Shown: positions 34,563 through 43,884, numbered from the stretch's first letter. The stretch: 64,000 nucleotides of DNA from Clostridia bacterium (GCA_017517135.1 JAFXAK010000024.1:116720-180719); one strand, 5' to 3'. Notes: a model not told the origin generated them from the letters alone. A program made the numbers and translations.

Positions 34563-35117
34563 TTATTCAACCTCCGTTTTTTCGGGTTTTCTGTACACCG
34601 TAAGCTTAACTGAAGAATACTTATATTCACGGTCTATTTCAAGAGAAGCTACCTTTTCGGGCAAAGCCTCATCTGATTGGGTTTCACATATAACAACAGA
34701 AGTTTCCTTAAGCACCGCAGGTAATAATGCGAATGCCTTGTCGCAAAGCTGCTTATGATACGGAGGATCAAGAATAACTATATCGAATTTTTCTTTTGCC
34801 AGAGCAAGATAGGAAAAAGCATCGGAAAACACAACAGAGGACTCTTTTTCAAAATGAACAAGTGAAATATTCTGTTTAATAATTTCAACAGACTTTTTGC
34901 TGCTGTCAACAAAAACTGCTCTTTCGGCACCGCGGCTTATTGCTTCAATTCCAAGCTGACCGCTTCCTGCAAAAAGATCAAGAACATTTCTGCCCTCAAG
35001 CTCAAACTGTATAATACTGAACAAGGACTCTTTGACTTTATCCGTTGTGGGACGGACATCCATCCCCTCGGCAGAAACAAGTCTGCGTCCGCGCGCTGAT
35101 CCTGTTATAACTCGCAT
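34563..35117 (-). CDS. rsmD: 16S rRNA (guanine-966-N2)-methyltransferase
   Basis: 184 residues, full length for RsmD. Marks are the N-terminal MRVITGSARGRRL, the SAM loop VLDLFAGSGQLGIEAISRGA near 45-64 and the catalytic VILDPPYHK near 113. It methylates G966 of 16S rRNA in assembled 30S particles. SD CGGAGA precedes the ATG, and a TTGACA-18-GATAAT promoter overlaps the end of the HAD gene. rsmD-coaD is a widespread pair. Confidence 0.95.
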   Translation of the reverse strand: MRVITGSARGRRLVSAEGMDVRPTTDKVKESLFSIIQFELEGRNVLDLFAGSGQLGIEAISRGAERAVFVDSSKKSVEIIKQNISLVHFEKESSVVFSDAFSYLALAKEKFDIVILDPPYHKQLCDKAFALLPAVLKETSVVICETQSDEALPEKVASLEIDREYKYSSVKLTVYRKPEKTEVE

Positions 35118-35147
35118 AAATAAATCTCCGTATTATAATCTCATTAT

Positions 35148-35177
35148 ATTATCACACCAAAGATACTGTTTTGTCAA
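35148..35177 (-). promoter_or_regulatory. Promoter of rsmD-coaD
   Basis: On the minus strand, TTGACA (35172-35177), 18 nt, GATAAT (35148-35153) with TG one base upstream. The -35 overlaps the TGA stop of the HAD gene. Confidence 0.5.
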
Positions 35178-35827
35178 CTGTTTTTTTCAATTATATCAAT
35201 AATATCCCGAACTTCACGGGCAATTTCATCAAAACCGCAGCTTTCGAGAATATCTTCATCTCTGAATCCCCATAAAACTCCTATGCTTCTGACAGAAGCG
35301 TTAATTGCTGTCTCAGCATCAACCTCTGAATCTCCGATATAAACAATATCGTCTTTGTTTACATTGAGATATTCTGAAATACGCTCTATTCCGTCGGGAG
35401 CAGGCTTTAACTTATCCGTACCGTTATCTCCGCATACCATATCAAAGCATCCCGGGAATAAATCGGCACAAAGTTTTTTTGCCGCGCTTTCAAGCTTATT
35501 TGTCAGAACAGCACTTTTTATGCCTTTTTGTTTTATTGCATCAAGACATTCAAAAATACCGTCATACGGTTTTGTTTTTATCCTTGAATGAAGTGCATAA
35601 TACTCCTTCAGTCTTATGGTTACCTCACTGACGGTTTTATCATCACATTTGGAGGGTAAAGCTCTTTTTGCAAGCATTCCCAGACCGTTACCGACAAAGC
35701 TTCTGATTTCAGCTTTTGTGCGAACAGGGAAACCAAACTCACACAAAACGAAATTCATACTGTCCGTCAAATCGTCAAGAGTATCAATAAGAGTGCCGTC
35801 CAGATCAAAAATAACTGCCTTAATCAT
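35174..35827 (-). CDS. HAD-family phosphatase, phosphoglycolate phosphatase type
   Basis: 217 residues with all four HAD motifs: VIFDLDGTLID at the N-terminus (nucleophile and acid Asp), VLTNKLES near 106, a Lys in the DKLKPAPDG loop and VYIGDSEVDAE near 165. The helical cap between motifs I and II matches Gph/PgmB-type enzymes. The exact phosphate ester is unknown. ATG 35827 with AGAGGAG was chosen; it overlaps the last eight bases of uvrC, indicating coupled translation. A longer frame (to 35866) lies inside uvrC and is unlikely. Confidence 0.85.
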   Translation of the reverse strand: MIKAVIFDLDGTLIDTLDDLTDSMNFVLCEFGFPVRTKAEIRSFVGNGLGMLAKRALPSKCDDKTVSEVTIRLKEYYALHSRIKTKPYDGIFECLDAIKQKGIKSAVLTNKLESAAKKLCADLFPGCFDMVCGDNGTDKLKPAPDGIERISEYLNVNKDDIVYIGDSEVDAETAINASVRSIGVLWGFRDEDILESCGFDEIAREVRDIIDIIEKNS

Positions 35828-37661
35828 CGTTTTCTCCTCTGAAAAACAAATAAATATTATTCGCAACCGTTTCGTTTATACCGTCAAGTGCCAGCAAATC
35901 CTCAACCTCTGCCTTGCTTAGTGCATCGATACTCTTAAAGCTTTTCAGAAGTATCTTTGCTCTCTTTTCACCCACACCGTCAATCTGAGTAAGAATGCTT
36001 CCCAGCGTCCGCTTCTTTTTAAGCTGTCTGTGATAAGTGATGGCATAGCGATGTACCTCTTCCTGAATATCGGCAACAAGATTGAACACGCTCCTGTTGT
36101 CATTTATCGCAATTTCCGCGCCGCCTGAGCTTATGGCTCTTGTTCTGTGCTTGGAATCCTTTACCATACCGAACAACGGAACATCAAAGCCCCGTCTTTC
36201 AAGCACCTCTTTTACCGTGTTTACCTGACCTGCACCGCCGTCGAGCAGAATAAGGTCAGGCTTTACACCGAAGCCCTCTTGAGCACCTTCATTGAGGTGG
36301 TATTCATTGATTCTTCTGTTTATAACCTCGGCAAGAGAACGGTAGTCATCCTGTCCTTCAAAGCTTTTTATCATAAAGCGTCTGTAATTTTTCTTGCTCG
36401 GTCTGCCGTTTCTGAAAACAACCATACCCGCAACATTTTCACTGCCGTTTGTATTGGAAATATCATACGCTTCAATATATCCGGGAAAATCTTTAAGCTG
36501 TAATATTTCCTGCAGCTCAATAAGTGCCGCTCTTTTTTTGTCGTCATACGCCATTTTTCTTGCAAGCTTTTCAGAGGCATTTTTCTTTGCCATTTCAACA
36601 AGAGTTACACCCTCCCCTGCCTTGGGATGATAAAGTGTTACCTTTTTCTTTGCAACAAAAGAAAGATATTCCTCAAGAAAGCTGAAATTTTCCAGCTGTA
36701 CATCAACGCATACACGGTCGGGAAAATCGGGATGCTCAGCATAAAAATTTGCTATTATTTCTGTGTATTCATCTTCAATATTTTCAATTCTGTCAAACAC
36801 AAAGGTATCTGTATCAACAAGGTCTCCGTTTCTGAAGCGCAGAACGGACAGACAGGATTTTGCATTAAGAGATGCTATACCGAAAATATCCTGATTTTTA
36901 TATTTAAGTGAAACAACATGCTGTTTTTGTGAGGTCTTTTCAACAGCCTGTATTCTGTCACGCAGCTTTGCAGCCTTTTCAAATTCAAGATTTTCGCTCG
37001 CTTCAAGCATTTCCTTTTTCCATTGAGAAACTGTTGCACTTTTACCGCCCAAAACAAAATCGAGTGCGGCATCAACCGCTTCATTGTGCTCTTTCTGTGT
37101 TACCTTGCCGCAGCAAGCCCCCGAGCAAAGCTTTATATAGTAATTAAGACACGGACGGGAATTTTTACTTATATCCTGCGGAAAAACCTTTTTGCAATGA
37201 GGCAGTCTGAACACATCGAGTGCCTGTTTTACCGCAGAGGAAACATATTCCGAGGCAGTATACGGTCCCAAAAATTCCACATCAGGCTCGTCAGTTTTCT
37301 GCTTAACGGAATAAAGCATTTTCCATTCGCCTTTTTTGACCTTTATATAATGATAGCCCTTATCGTCTTTTAAGAGAATATTATATTTAGGGGTGTGCTG
37401 TTTTATCAGATTACATTCAAGCACAAGTGCTTCAAATTCGGTGGAAACGATTATATAGTCAAAATCTCTGACATTCTCAACCATTCTCAGCACCTTAAGA
37501 GTGTGACGGTTCTGTGAGCCGAAATACTGACTTACTCTGTTTTTAAGATTTTTTGCTTTTCCTATATATATAATTTCACCCGATGAATTCTTCATAAGGT
37601 ATACACCGGGCTGTTCGGGCAAGGCCTGAGCCTTTTTCAATAAAACATCCAATACTGACAC
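35820..37661 (-). CDS. uvrC: UvrABC excinuclease subunit C, GTG start
   Basis: 613 residues. The N-terminal GIY-YIG nuclease has PGVYLMKN...IIYIGKAKNLKNRV; a UVR domain lies near 200, the RNase H-like nuclease domain has DISNTNGSENVAG and LILLDGGAGQV, and two helix-hairpin-helix motifs close the protein. It makes both incisions in nucleotide excision repair. The frame opens at ATG 37748, overlapping the ptsH stop, but the first 29 residues would cover the ptsH terminator. GTG 37661, nine nt after a GGGGGG site, gives the normal length. Confidence 0.95.
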   Translation of the reverse strand: MSVLDVLLKKAQALPEQPGVYLMKNSSGEIIYIGKAKNLKNRVSQYFGSQNRHTLKVLRMVENVRDFDYIIVSTEFEALVLECNLIKQHTPKYNILLKDDKGYHYIKVKKGEWKMLYSVKQKTDEPDVEFLGPYTASEYVSSAVKQALDVFRLPHCKKVFPQDISKNSRPCLNYYIKLCSGACCGKVTQKEHNEAVDAALDFVLGGKSATVSQWKKEMLEASENLEFEKAAKLRDRIQAVEKTSQKQHVVSLKYKNQDIFGIASLNAKSCLSVLRFRNGDLVDTDTFVFDRIENIEDEYTEIIANFYAEHPDFPDRVCVDVQLENFSFLEEYLSFVAKKKVTLYHPKAGEGVTLVEMAKKNASEKLARKMAYDDKKRAALIELQEILQLKDFPGYIEAYDISNTNGSENVAGMVVFRNGRPSKKNYRRFMIKSFEGQDDYRSLAEVINRRINEYHLNEGAQEGFGVKPDLILLDGGAGQVNTVKEVLERRGFDVPLFGMVKDSKHRTRAISSGGAEIAINDNRSVFNLVADIQEEVHRYAITYHRQLKKKRTLGSILTQIDGVGEKRAKILLKSFKSIDALSKAEVEDLLALDGINETVANNIYLFFRGENDD

Positions 37662-37699
37662 GCACTTATTCCCCCCCTTTTTCTTAGCATCATAAAATG

Positions 37700-37728
37700 A
37701 AAAAAGTGCATCGGCAAAACCGACACAC
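37700..37728 (-). terminator. Terminator of ptsH
   Basis: On the minus strand, a GTGTGTCGG/CCGATGCAC stem (nine pairs, two G-U), TTTT loop and six T. It lies between ptsH and uvrC. Confidence 0.75.
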
Positions 37729-37747
37729 CAATTTTCAAACAACTGCA

Positions 37748-38011
37748 TTATTCGGCAAAACCGGAAACAACGAGTTTTTCAAGAGCATCAACTGCTTCAT
37801 TTTCATCAACACCATCTGCGATAATCTTGATTTCTGTTCCGCCTGTGATACCGAGTGAAAGGACACCGAGAAGGCTCTTAGCGTTTGCTCTGCGTTCTTC
37901 TTTTTCAACCCAAATGGATGAACGGAATTCATTTGCCTTCTGAATAAAGAATGTTGCAGGACGGGCATGAAGGCCAACCTGATTCTGAACTAAAATATCC
38001 TTGCTGATCAT
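37748..38011 (-). CDS. ptsH: Phosphocarrier protein HPr
   Basis: 87 residues, the classic HPr size. His15 (QVGLHARPA) accepts phosphate from enzyme I, and Ser46 (NAKSLLGVL) is the site used by HPr kinase in Firmicutes carbon-catabolite control; both are present, so it is HPr and not Crh. Enzyme I and HPr kinase are not in the window. It has an extended -10 promoter upstream and a terminator just after the stop; SD AAAGGAG. Confidence 0.96.
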   Translation of the reverse strand: MISKDILVQNQVGLHARPATFFIQKANEFRSSIWVEKEERRANAKSLLGVLSLGITGGTEIKIIADGVDENEAVDALEKLVVSGFAE

Positions 38012-38051
38012 AAAAAATCTCCTTTTCGGAAAATAAAAAGATTTCTAATAT

Positions 38052-38079
38052 ATTATATCACAAACTTAAATGCAGTCAA
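38052..38079 (-). promoter_or_regulatory. Promoter of ptsH
   Basis: On the minus strand, TTGACT (38074-38079), 16 nt, TATAAT (38052-38057) with an extended TG. Confidence 0.65.
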
Positions 38080-38090
38080 TCAAAATAATT

Positions 38091-38111
38091 AAACGAAAAT
38101 TTAATTCGTTT
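38091..38111. promoter_or_regulatory. Inverted repeat upstream of the ptsH promoter
   Basis: AAACGAA-7 nt-TTCGTTT, 11 nt upstream of the ptsH -35. It could be an operator or a weak trmD terminator (on the minus strand followed by AATTATTTTG). The rest of 38112-38198 is A/T-rich with nothing recognisable. Confidence 0.35.
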
Positions 38112-38198
38112 GAAAATCTAAAACAAACCAAAATGACAACTTATGTTTTGTGCATATTGACTACAATAACTTTACAAAATACAACAATACATCTAAAA

Positions 38199-38936
38199 TT
38201 ATTTGTCTTTTTGCAAGCTATCCAAATATTCCTTATCTGATTTTGACAGCTGAACCTTCTGCAGCAAATCGGGCCGTCTTTCAAAAGTCCGCTTCAGAGA
38301 CTGCTCATGCTTCCATTTTTCTATGTTTGCATGATGCCCTGAAATGAGAACAGCAGGCACCTCTTTTTCATTCCAGCAAAAGGGCTTCGTGTACTGAGGA
38401 TGCTCAAGAAGTCCCGAATAGTGGCTTTCAAGAGAAAAGGCTTCTTCGTTGGGCAATACACCGTCCACCATTCGTGCAATACAGTCCGTAAGCACCAATG
38501 CGGGCAGCTCACCGCCTGTCAGCACATAATCACCGATTGAAATTTCCTCATCAACAATTTCCTCTAAAACTCTTTCGTCGATACCTTCATAATGTCCGCA
38601 CAAAAGAGCAATGTTATCCATACAGGCCAACTGCTTTGCTCTTTCCTGCGTGAGTACCTGTCCCTGCGGGGAAAGATAAATCAGATGAGGCTTTTTGCCC
38701 AGCCTTGAACACAAATCCTTATAGCAATCATAAATCGGTTGAGCCTGCATAAGCATTCCCATACCGCCGCCATAGGGTGTATCGTCAACACGGTTGTGCT
38801 TATCAAGAGTAAAATCTCTGATGTTTACGGCATTAATTTCTATTAATCCTTTTGCCTTTGCTCTTCCGACTATGCTTTCATTAAACACAGCCTGACACAT
38901 ATCGGGAAATAAAGTCAGGATATCAATCCGCATCAT
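38199..38936 (-). CDS. trmD: tRNA (guanine-37-N1)-methyltransferase
   Basis: 245 residues. SPOUT-class TrmD methylates G37 of tRNAs reading CNN codons and prevents frameshifting. Marks are MRIDILTLFPDM at the N-terminus, DDTPYGGGMGMLM, LLCGHYEGIDERV near 110 and ISIGDYVLTGGELPA near 130, which form the SAM-binding trefoil knot. ATG 38936 and 38933 are both possible after AAAGGA. It overlaps the rimM end by 14 bases, so the two are coupled; the usual rpsP-ffh neighbours are absent. Confidence 0.95.
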   Translation of the reverse strand: MMRIDILTLFPDMCQAVFNESIVGRAKAKGLIEINAVNIRDFTLDKHNRVDDTPYGGGMGMLMQAQPIYDCYKDLCSRLGKKPHLIYLSPQGQVLTQERAKQLACMDNIALLCGHYEGIDERVLEEIVDEEISIGDYVLTGGELPALVLTDCIARMVDGVLPNEEAFSLESHYSGLLEHPQYTKPFCWNEKEVPAVLISGHHANIEKWKHEQSLKRTFERRPDLLQKVQLSKSDKEYLDSLQKDK

Positions 38937-39444
38937 CAAAAATTCCTTTCAACGGTCTTATATATGCCTTACCCTCAGCAACATCTACCTTAATAACAAC
39001 ATCCTTTATTGCGGGAAGCAGATATTCGTTCTTTTCGTCATCCGTTACATACCAGACATCATTAGCCCCTGTTGAAGTGACATCTGTAAGGACACCGTAT
39101 TTTTTATCATTATCATCTGCATCAAGCACATCACAGCCGATAAGCTCCTCAATAAACCAAGTGCCCTCGGGCAATTTTGCATCCGCACGCTTTATATACA
39201 GCACGGTATTTCTCAGAGCTGCGGCTTCATCAACGGAATTTACAGTATCAAGCTTCATAAGGATAATATTTCCGTGAGGACGGCAAAGGGTTACCTTTGC
39301 ACTCTTCTCCCCCTTTTTGTCAAAATACACGGTTCTGAACTGCTTTGCGAATTCGGGAGAGTCACACCAGGGGTTAACTCTGAGTTCACCCCTGATGCCG
39401 TGTGTGCTTACTATCTGACCTAATTCAAGATATTCTTTTATCAT
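38923..39444 (-). CDS. rimM: Ribosome maturation factor RimM
   Basis: 173 residues: N-terminal RimM beta-barrel (LELGQIVSTHGIRGELRVNP) and C-terminal PRC barrel (LIGCDVLDAD, YLLPAIKDVVIKVDV). It binds ribosomal protein S19 and helps mature the 30S head. It starts only five bases after the Gfo/Idh stop and has no clear SD of its own, so it is probably translated by coupling. trmD follows with overlap. Confidence 0.93.
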   Translation of the reverse strand: MIKEYLELGQIVSTHGIRGELRVNPWCDSPEFAKQFRTVYFDKKGEKSAKVTLCRPHGNIILMKLDTVNSVDEAAALRNTVLYIKRADAKLPEGTWFIEELIGCDVLDADDNDKKYGVLTDVTSTGANDVWYVTDDEKNEYLLPAIKDVVIKVDVAEGKAYIRPLKGIFDDAD

Positions 39445-39449
39445 AGCAA

Positions 39450-40601
39450 TCAGATTTCGGGAATTTCAATTTCAACTTCTCTGCCTGCCTTAGCGGAACG
39501 GGAGATACCGTCAATAATAGCCTGATTATAGAGAATCTGGCTTGAGGGTACGGGAGAAGCAAGACCGTTCTTTACAGCATCAACGAAGTATCTTATCTTG
39601 CTGTAGAAATTATCGCAATGATTTTCTCTTTCGGGCACCTCTGTTTCAACATCGCTGCCTGCTATTGTGCGGTAAATCTTGAGAGGACCGCCGATAGAGC
39701 CGTTCCAGCATTCTGTTGAGGGAATACGAAGACCTGCTTTTGTACCGAGGATGATTGTGTCACCGGGAGTGTCAAGATTCATAGCCCATGCAATTCTGAA
39801 GTCGAGAATAATACCGCCCTCAAGACGGACAAAAGCTGCTGCGAAATCGTCAACATTGAAAAGCTTTGCATATTCGGGATGCTCGGGATAAGTGACGGGA
39901 TCAGTTCCGAAGAATCTTGATGTGTAGCCCGAAACCGTAAGGGGCTTGGGATAGCCTATTGCATTAAGCACCATATCAAGTGAATAACAGCCGATGTCTG
40001 CAAGAGCACCGATACCTGCTGTTTTGTCTTCAATAAAGCTTGTGCCGTAGGGGGTGGGAATACCTCTTCTTCTGCCGCCGCCCGTCTGGATATAATAGAT
40101 ATCACCAAGCTCACCGGATTCAACGATCCTCTTGACCATTTTCATATTTTCATCAAAACGGGGCTGGAAGCCGATTGAGAGAAGCTTGCCGCTCTTCTTT
40201 TCTGCACGGCAGATTTCAACAGCTTCTTCAAGTGTTACACACATAGGCTTTTCAAGAAGAACATTAACACCGTTTTCGAGTGCATAAATTGTACATTCCG
40301 CATGAGTTCTGTTATATGTGCAAACGCTTACGATATCAAGCTCTTCCGCATCAATCATTGACTTGTGATCGGGATAAAGACGGGCATATTCTATGCCGTT
40401 TGCCTTGCAGAATTTTTCAGCCTTACCGGGAATAAGATCTGCTGCCGCAACAATCTCAACATCGGGGCATTTAAGATAGTTAGCAACATGTGCCTCTGCT
40501 ATCCAGCCTGTTCCGATAATACCAACCTTTACCTTTTTGCCGTCATCCACTCTTTCTTCAACAACGGCTTCCTTGAAACGATCAAGAATATTGTCTGCCA
40601 T
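39450..40601 (-). CDS. Gfo/Idh/MocA family oxidoreductase
   Basis: 383 residues: Rossmann motif KVGIIGTGWIAEAH near 25, CTYNRTHAE, the catalytic-region LLEKPMC with Lys, GFQPRFDE and the substrate-domain GIGALADIGCYSLDMVL with conserved Asp near 215. It should oxidise or reduce a sugar, inositol or related polyol using NAD(P)H; substrate unknown. The SD TTTGGAGG supports ATG 40601. It lies in an operon with an inositol-monophosphatase-like gene, compatible with cyclitol or sugar use, though rimM-trmD follow in the same transcript. Confidence 0.87.
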   Translation of the reverse strand: MADNILDRFKEAVVEERVDDGKKVKVGIIGTGWIAEAHVANYLKCPDVEIVAAADLIPGKAEKFCKANGIEYARLYPDHKSMIDAEELDIVSVCTYNRTHAECTIYALENGVNVLLEKPMCVTLEEAVEICRAEKKSGKLLSIGFQPRFDENMKMVKRIVESGELGDIYYIQTGGGRRRGIPTPYGTSFIEDKTAGIGALADIGCYSLDMVLNAIGYPKPLTVSGYTSRFFGTDPVTYPEHPEYAKLFNVDDFAAAFVRLEGGIILDFRIAWAMNLDTPGDTIILGTKAGLRIPSTECWNGSIGGPLKIYRTIAGSDVETEVPERENHCDNFYSKIRYFVDAVKNGLASPVPSSQILYNQAIIDGISRSAKAGREVEIEIPEI

Positions 40602-40620
40602 AAAAAAATACCTCCAAAAT

Positions 40621-41424
40621 TTAGTTATTTATAATTGAGAGAACCTCATTTTTAACACTTTTTGTAACACAAAGCACCGAAGACGGAGATGTTAGACTTA
40701 TTTGTTGTCCGTCCATCTGCAGCATTTCACCGCCTGCCTCGGTTACGATAACATAGCTTGCGGCATAATCCCAGGGGGACAGCAATGCTTCAAAGAAAAT
40801 ATCCGTTCTGCCGCACGCAAGAAAACACAAGTCAACGGCAGCCGAACCGCTTCTTCTTATGTCTGCTGTCTTCATAAACAGACGCTTTGCAACATCAAAC
40901 GAAGCATCTGCAAGCTCCTCCCGGTAATAGGGAGAAGTGCCGAAGGACACCAAAGCTTCTTCAAGAGTACGGGACGCGGTATGTATCGGTTTTCCGTTAA
41001 GATATGCACCCTCTCCCTTGCTTGCAACAAACATTTCGTCAATATAGGGAGCATACACCGCACCGAAAACAGGCTCGTTATCACAGAGCATTCCCACACT
41101 CACCGCAGAACAGCGCATATCGTGAATGAAATTTGCCGTGCCGTCAATAGGATCTATAACAAAACATATACCCTTTGAATAATCCTCAGAAAAGCTGGCA
41201 CTTTCCTCTGCAAGAAAGCGGGCTTCGGGTAAAATCTGCAAAATTCCCCGAATCAGAGTTTCCTGTACCTTTACATCAAAAACGGTAACAAAATTTCCCG
41301 CTCCGCTTTTTACACTTATATTTTCTTCGTTGCTTTCAATATCGTGAGCAGACAGCATTATTTTTCCGCACTCACGAATAAGAGCTATAATTTTTTCCTG
41401 TTGTTCTTTTGTTAAAATACTCAT
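40621..41424 (-). CDS. Inositol monophosphatase family protein
   Basis: 267 residues with the full Mg-dependent phosphatase signature: EESASFS near 72, DPIDGTANFIHDM near 90 and WDYAAS near 210. Members act on inositol phosphates, 3'-phosphoadenosine phosphate (CysQ) or sugar phosphates; this cannot be decided from motifs. The frame also opens at GTG 41430, but ATG 41424 is preferred. It begins at the GNAT stop (41427), indicating coupling. Confidence 0.87.
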   Translation of the reverse strand: MSILTKEQQEKIIALIRECGKIMLSAHDIESNEENISVKSGAGNFVTVFDVKVQETLIRGILQILPEARFLAEESASFSEDYSKGICFVIDPIDGTANFIHDMRCSAVSVGMLCDNEPVFGAVYAPYIDEMFVASKGEGAYLNGKPIHTASRTLEEALVSFGTSPYYREELADASFDVAKRLFMKTADIRRSGSAAVDLCFLACGRTDIFFEALLSPWDYAASYVIVTEAGGEMLQMDGQQISLTSPSSVLCVTKSVKNEVLSIINN

Positions 41425-41426
41425 AT

Positions 41427-41993
41427 TCACACTTCAAAATCCAGAGCCATTGCATGTCCCATTTTGGTTGTAAGCAGACTCTTGAATCCGTTCTTTCTGT
41501 AAAAATTAATTGCTTGCTGATTATCTGCACCGCAAACCAGCATAACACCGTTGATTTTCTTTTTTCTCAGGTTTGCTTTAAGTGCGGCAACAAGCATTGA
41601 GCCCAAGCCCATTCGCTGATAATTTGAATCAATATCAATATGCAGATGAGCAGGATAGCTTTTCTTGAACATTGAATGTGACAGCAAGTCAAGCTTTGCC
41701 TCAACATATCTTTTAACGCTTATTGCGGCTGCCTGAGGAAGATATATTTCCTTAAAAACCTCTTCATATTTTTTATAATCCTGTGCACAGATTATGTAGC
41801 CTACCGCAACATCGTTTTCATCAACAGCAACAAAGCAGTTTTCGGGCTCCTGTTCAATATAATAATTACAATACATTATAAGAATATACTTTTTTGTATC
41901 TTCAGGTGTATCAGCAGTACAGTCCGCATTGGCAAGACAAATCTGCTGTACAAGCTCTTTATCCTTCTCCTGATACGGTCTTACAGTCAGCAT
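41427..41993 (-). CDS. GNAT family N-acetyltransferase
   Basis: 188 residues. Motif A for acetyl-CoA is DIDSNYQRMGLGSMLV near 133, and the C-terminal NQQAINFYRKNGF is typical of GNAT enzymes. Between them is a distinctive middle section (IYLPQAAAISVKRYVEAKLD). The acceptor is unknown. The frame extends 40 codons upstream without a site, whereas ATG 41993 follows GGGGGAG, so I used it. First gene of GNAT-IMPase-Idh-rimM-trmD; a TAGACT-17-TACAAT promoter lies at 42017-42045. Confidence 0.8.
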   Translation of the reverse strand: MLTVRPYQEKDKELVQQICLANADCTADTPEDTKKYILIMYCNYYIEQEPENCFVAVDENDVAVGYIICAQDYKKYEEVFKEIYLPQAAAISVKRYVEAKLDLLSHSMFKKSYPAHLHIDIDSNYQRMGLGSMLVAALKANLRKKKINGVMLVCGADNQQAINFYRKNGFKSLLTTKMGHAMALDFEV

Positions 41994-42016
41994 ACTATCG
42001 CTCCCCCTCGGGTATT

Positions 42017-42045
42017 TTTTATAATTGTACACTTTTTTTTCAAAA
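42017..42045 (-). promoter_or_regulatory. Candidate promoter of the GNAT-to-trmD operon
   Basis: On the minus strand, TAGACT, 17 nt, TACAAT, within the divergent 107-bp region to the 42101 gene. The plus strand of this region has only an extended -10 (TG-T-TATATT at 42071-42079) for that gene. Confidence 0.4.
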
Positions 42046-42100
42046 AAGTCTATAAGAATATAAAAAAATATGTTATATTTAAATAGAGGTGATAAAAAAA

Positions 42101-43078
42101 ATGAATTATGCAACCATAGGAACTTCGTGGATTACCGAGAAATTCATATCTGCCGCAAAATGTGTTGAGGATATGAAGCTTTATGCTGTATATTCGAGAA
42201 ATGAATACACAGCAAGGGCTTTTGCCGAAAAACACGGTGCCGAAAAATATTTCACATCCCTTGAAGACCTTGCAAATGACAAAAATACGGACAGCGTTTA
42301 TATAGCAAGTCCGAATGCTTTTCATTTTGAGCAGAGCAAATTTTTACTTGAGCATTCAAAAAATGTTATCTGCGAAAAGCCTGCAACCACAACAAAGGAA
42401 CAGATGGAATACCTTATAAAGCTCGCAGAAGAAAAAAATCTTGTGTATACGGAAGCTATAATGTCCGTACACACAAATGCTTTTGACACTCTGAAAGAGC
42501 TTCTTTGCCAAATCGGCAGAATAAGAAGCGTAAATCTTAATTTCTGTCAGCTGTCTTCAAAATATCCCGCTTACCTTGAAGGAAAAAATCCGAATATATT
42601 CAACCCCGAAATGCACACCGGCTGCCTTATGGATATAGGTGTATACAATCTTTATATTGCCGCCGCTTTATTCGGTGAGCCTGACAAAATACTTTCAGAT
42701 GCTCATTTTCTTGAAAGCGGAGCAGATTCCAACGGCTGTGCTATTTTTTCCTATAAAGACAAAAGTATAAGTCTATTGTATTCAAAAACAGGACAAAATT
42801 ATGCTCCGAGCGAGATAATCGGTGACAAGGGTACAATAAGCATCGATTCAATTTCACAGCTTACGGGCATTGATTTTATATCAAAAGAAACAAAATACAA
42901 TGTTGTACCGTATGAGCTTGACAGAGATACAGTAATGAGCGGTGAGGCACGCTTTTTCAAGGATATGGTACGAAGCAAGGACTTTACAAATCCGAAATAC
43001 ATATTTGCGACACAAACCGCACTTACAGTCAGAAAGATGTGCGACATTATAAGACAGCAGAATTCATTTCCTTTTTAA
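42101..43078 (+). CDS. Gfo/Idh/MocA family oxidoreductase
   Basis: 325 residues, the third member of this family in the window. Rossmann start NYATIGTSWITEKF, SPNAFHFEQ, catalytic-region ICEKPATTTKEQ with Lys near 93, and HTGCLMDIGVYNLYIAAALFG with the conserved Asp near 190. The short C-terminal domain matches the family subgroup with dihydrodiol or sugar-1-oxidoreductase members. ATG 42101 has AGAGGTGA upstream; the GTG at 42089 is unlikely. Its stop overlaps by four bases with the convergent Cof-type gene. Confidence 0.85.
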   Translation: MNYATIGTSWITEKFISAAKCVEDMKLYAVYSRNEYTARAFAEKHGAEKYFTSLEDLANDKNTDSVYIASPNAFHFEQSKFLLEHSKNVICEKPATTTKEQMEYLIKLAEEKNLVYTEAIMSVHTNAFDTLKELLCQIGRIRSVNLNFCQLSSKYPAYLEGKNPNIFNPEMHTGCLMDIGVYNLYIAAALFGEPDKILSDAHFLESGADSNGCAIFSYKDKSISLLYSKTGQNYAPSEIIGDKGTISIDSISQLTGIDFISKETKYNVVPYELDRDTVMSGEARFFKDMVRSKDFTNPKYIFATQTALTVRKMCDIIRQQNSFPF

Positions 43079-43884
43079 CAAAATCTGCTTTCTATAATTT
43101 CTATAACCTCAGCTACGGCACCGTCATCGTTTGAGCAGACAAAAACATCTCCTGCCTGTTTAGCTTTTTCATCGGCACTTTCGGGTACAAAGCTCAGAAA
43201 AGCATCCGTCAGCATATCAACATCATTTGAGCCGTCGCCCACGGCAAAAACACGGTTATGGGGTACTGCAAGTATATCAGCAAGTCTGTAAAGCCCCTTG
43301 CCCTTATCAGATGTTGTGCTGACTATCTCAAGGAATGCTCCGTCTGACGGTATCGGACGCACCTTTCCCAAATCCGTAGCAGCAAGAAGCTGTTGTACGG
43401 CAGCGGAGTTCTCCCCCACACCTATCATAAGTTTTACAAGGGAAACATCAAATTCATCAATTGAGCTTACAACGCAATATCTTATATACTGTCCTTCCAG
43501 ATGTCTGCGGGTTCTTTCATCAGGGTTTATAACAAAGGTTTCAAAATTATCGCAATACATCTCTATACACATATCGGGATATTTAGAAAGAACTGTTTTT
43601 ACAAGCTTTTCGGCATCCTCTTTCATTAAATCCGCAAAAACAGTTTTCTGTTCCCCATAGTCATATGCCATCATCCCGTTTGCACAAAGCACGGGGGCAT
43701 TGATTATATCCGGCGAATATCGGTGAAAGCCCTGCATTGTTCTGCCCGTACAAACGGTAAAAATACCGCCGTTTGCAATGAAATATTTAATTTTCTCTCT
43801 GACTTTCTCAGGTATATTCCCCGAAGAATCCGCAAGTGTTCCGTCAAAATCAGAGGCTAATAACATATTACTGAATTTTCCCAT
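43075..43884 (-). CDS. HAD-superfamily phosphatase, Cof type
   Basis: 269 residues with the C2-cap HAD plan: ASDFDGTLADSSG at the N-terminus, FTVCTGRTM near 43, Lys in TSDKGKGLYRLA near 195 and AVGDGSNDVDML near 216. Cof-type enzymes remove phosphate from sugar phosphates, nucleotides or FMN; substrate not predictable. ATG 43884 follows TTAGGAG; the frame opens further upstream without a site. It lies convergent to the 42101 oxidoreductase and divergent from the aldolase gene at 44006. Confidence 0.85.
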   Translation of the reverse strand: MGKFSNMLLASDFDGTLADSSGNIPEKVREKIKYFIANGGIFTVCTGRTMQGFHRYSPDIINAPVLCANGMMAYDYGEQKTVFADLMKEDAEKLVKTVLSKYPDMCIEMYCDNFETFVINPDERTRRHLEGQYIRYCVVSSIDEFDVSLVKLMIGVGENSAAVQQLLAATDLGKVRPIPSDGAFLEIVSTTSDKGKGLYRLADILAVPHNRVFAVGDGSNDVDMLTDAFLSFVPESADEKAKQAGDVFVCSNDDGAVAEVIEIIESRFC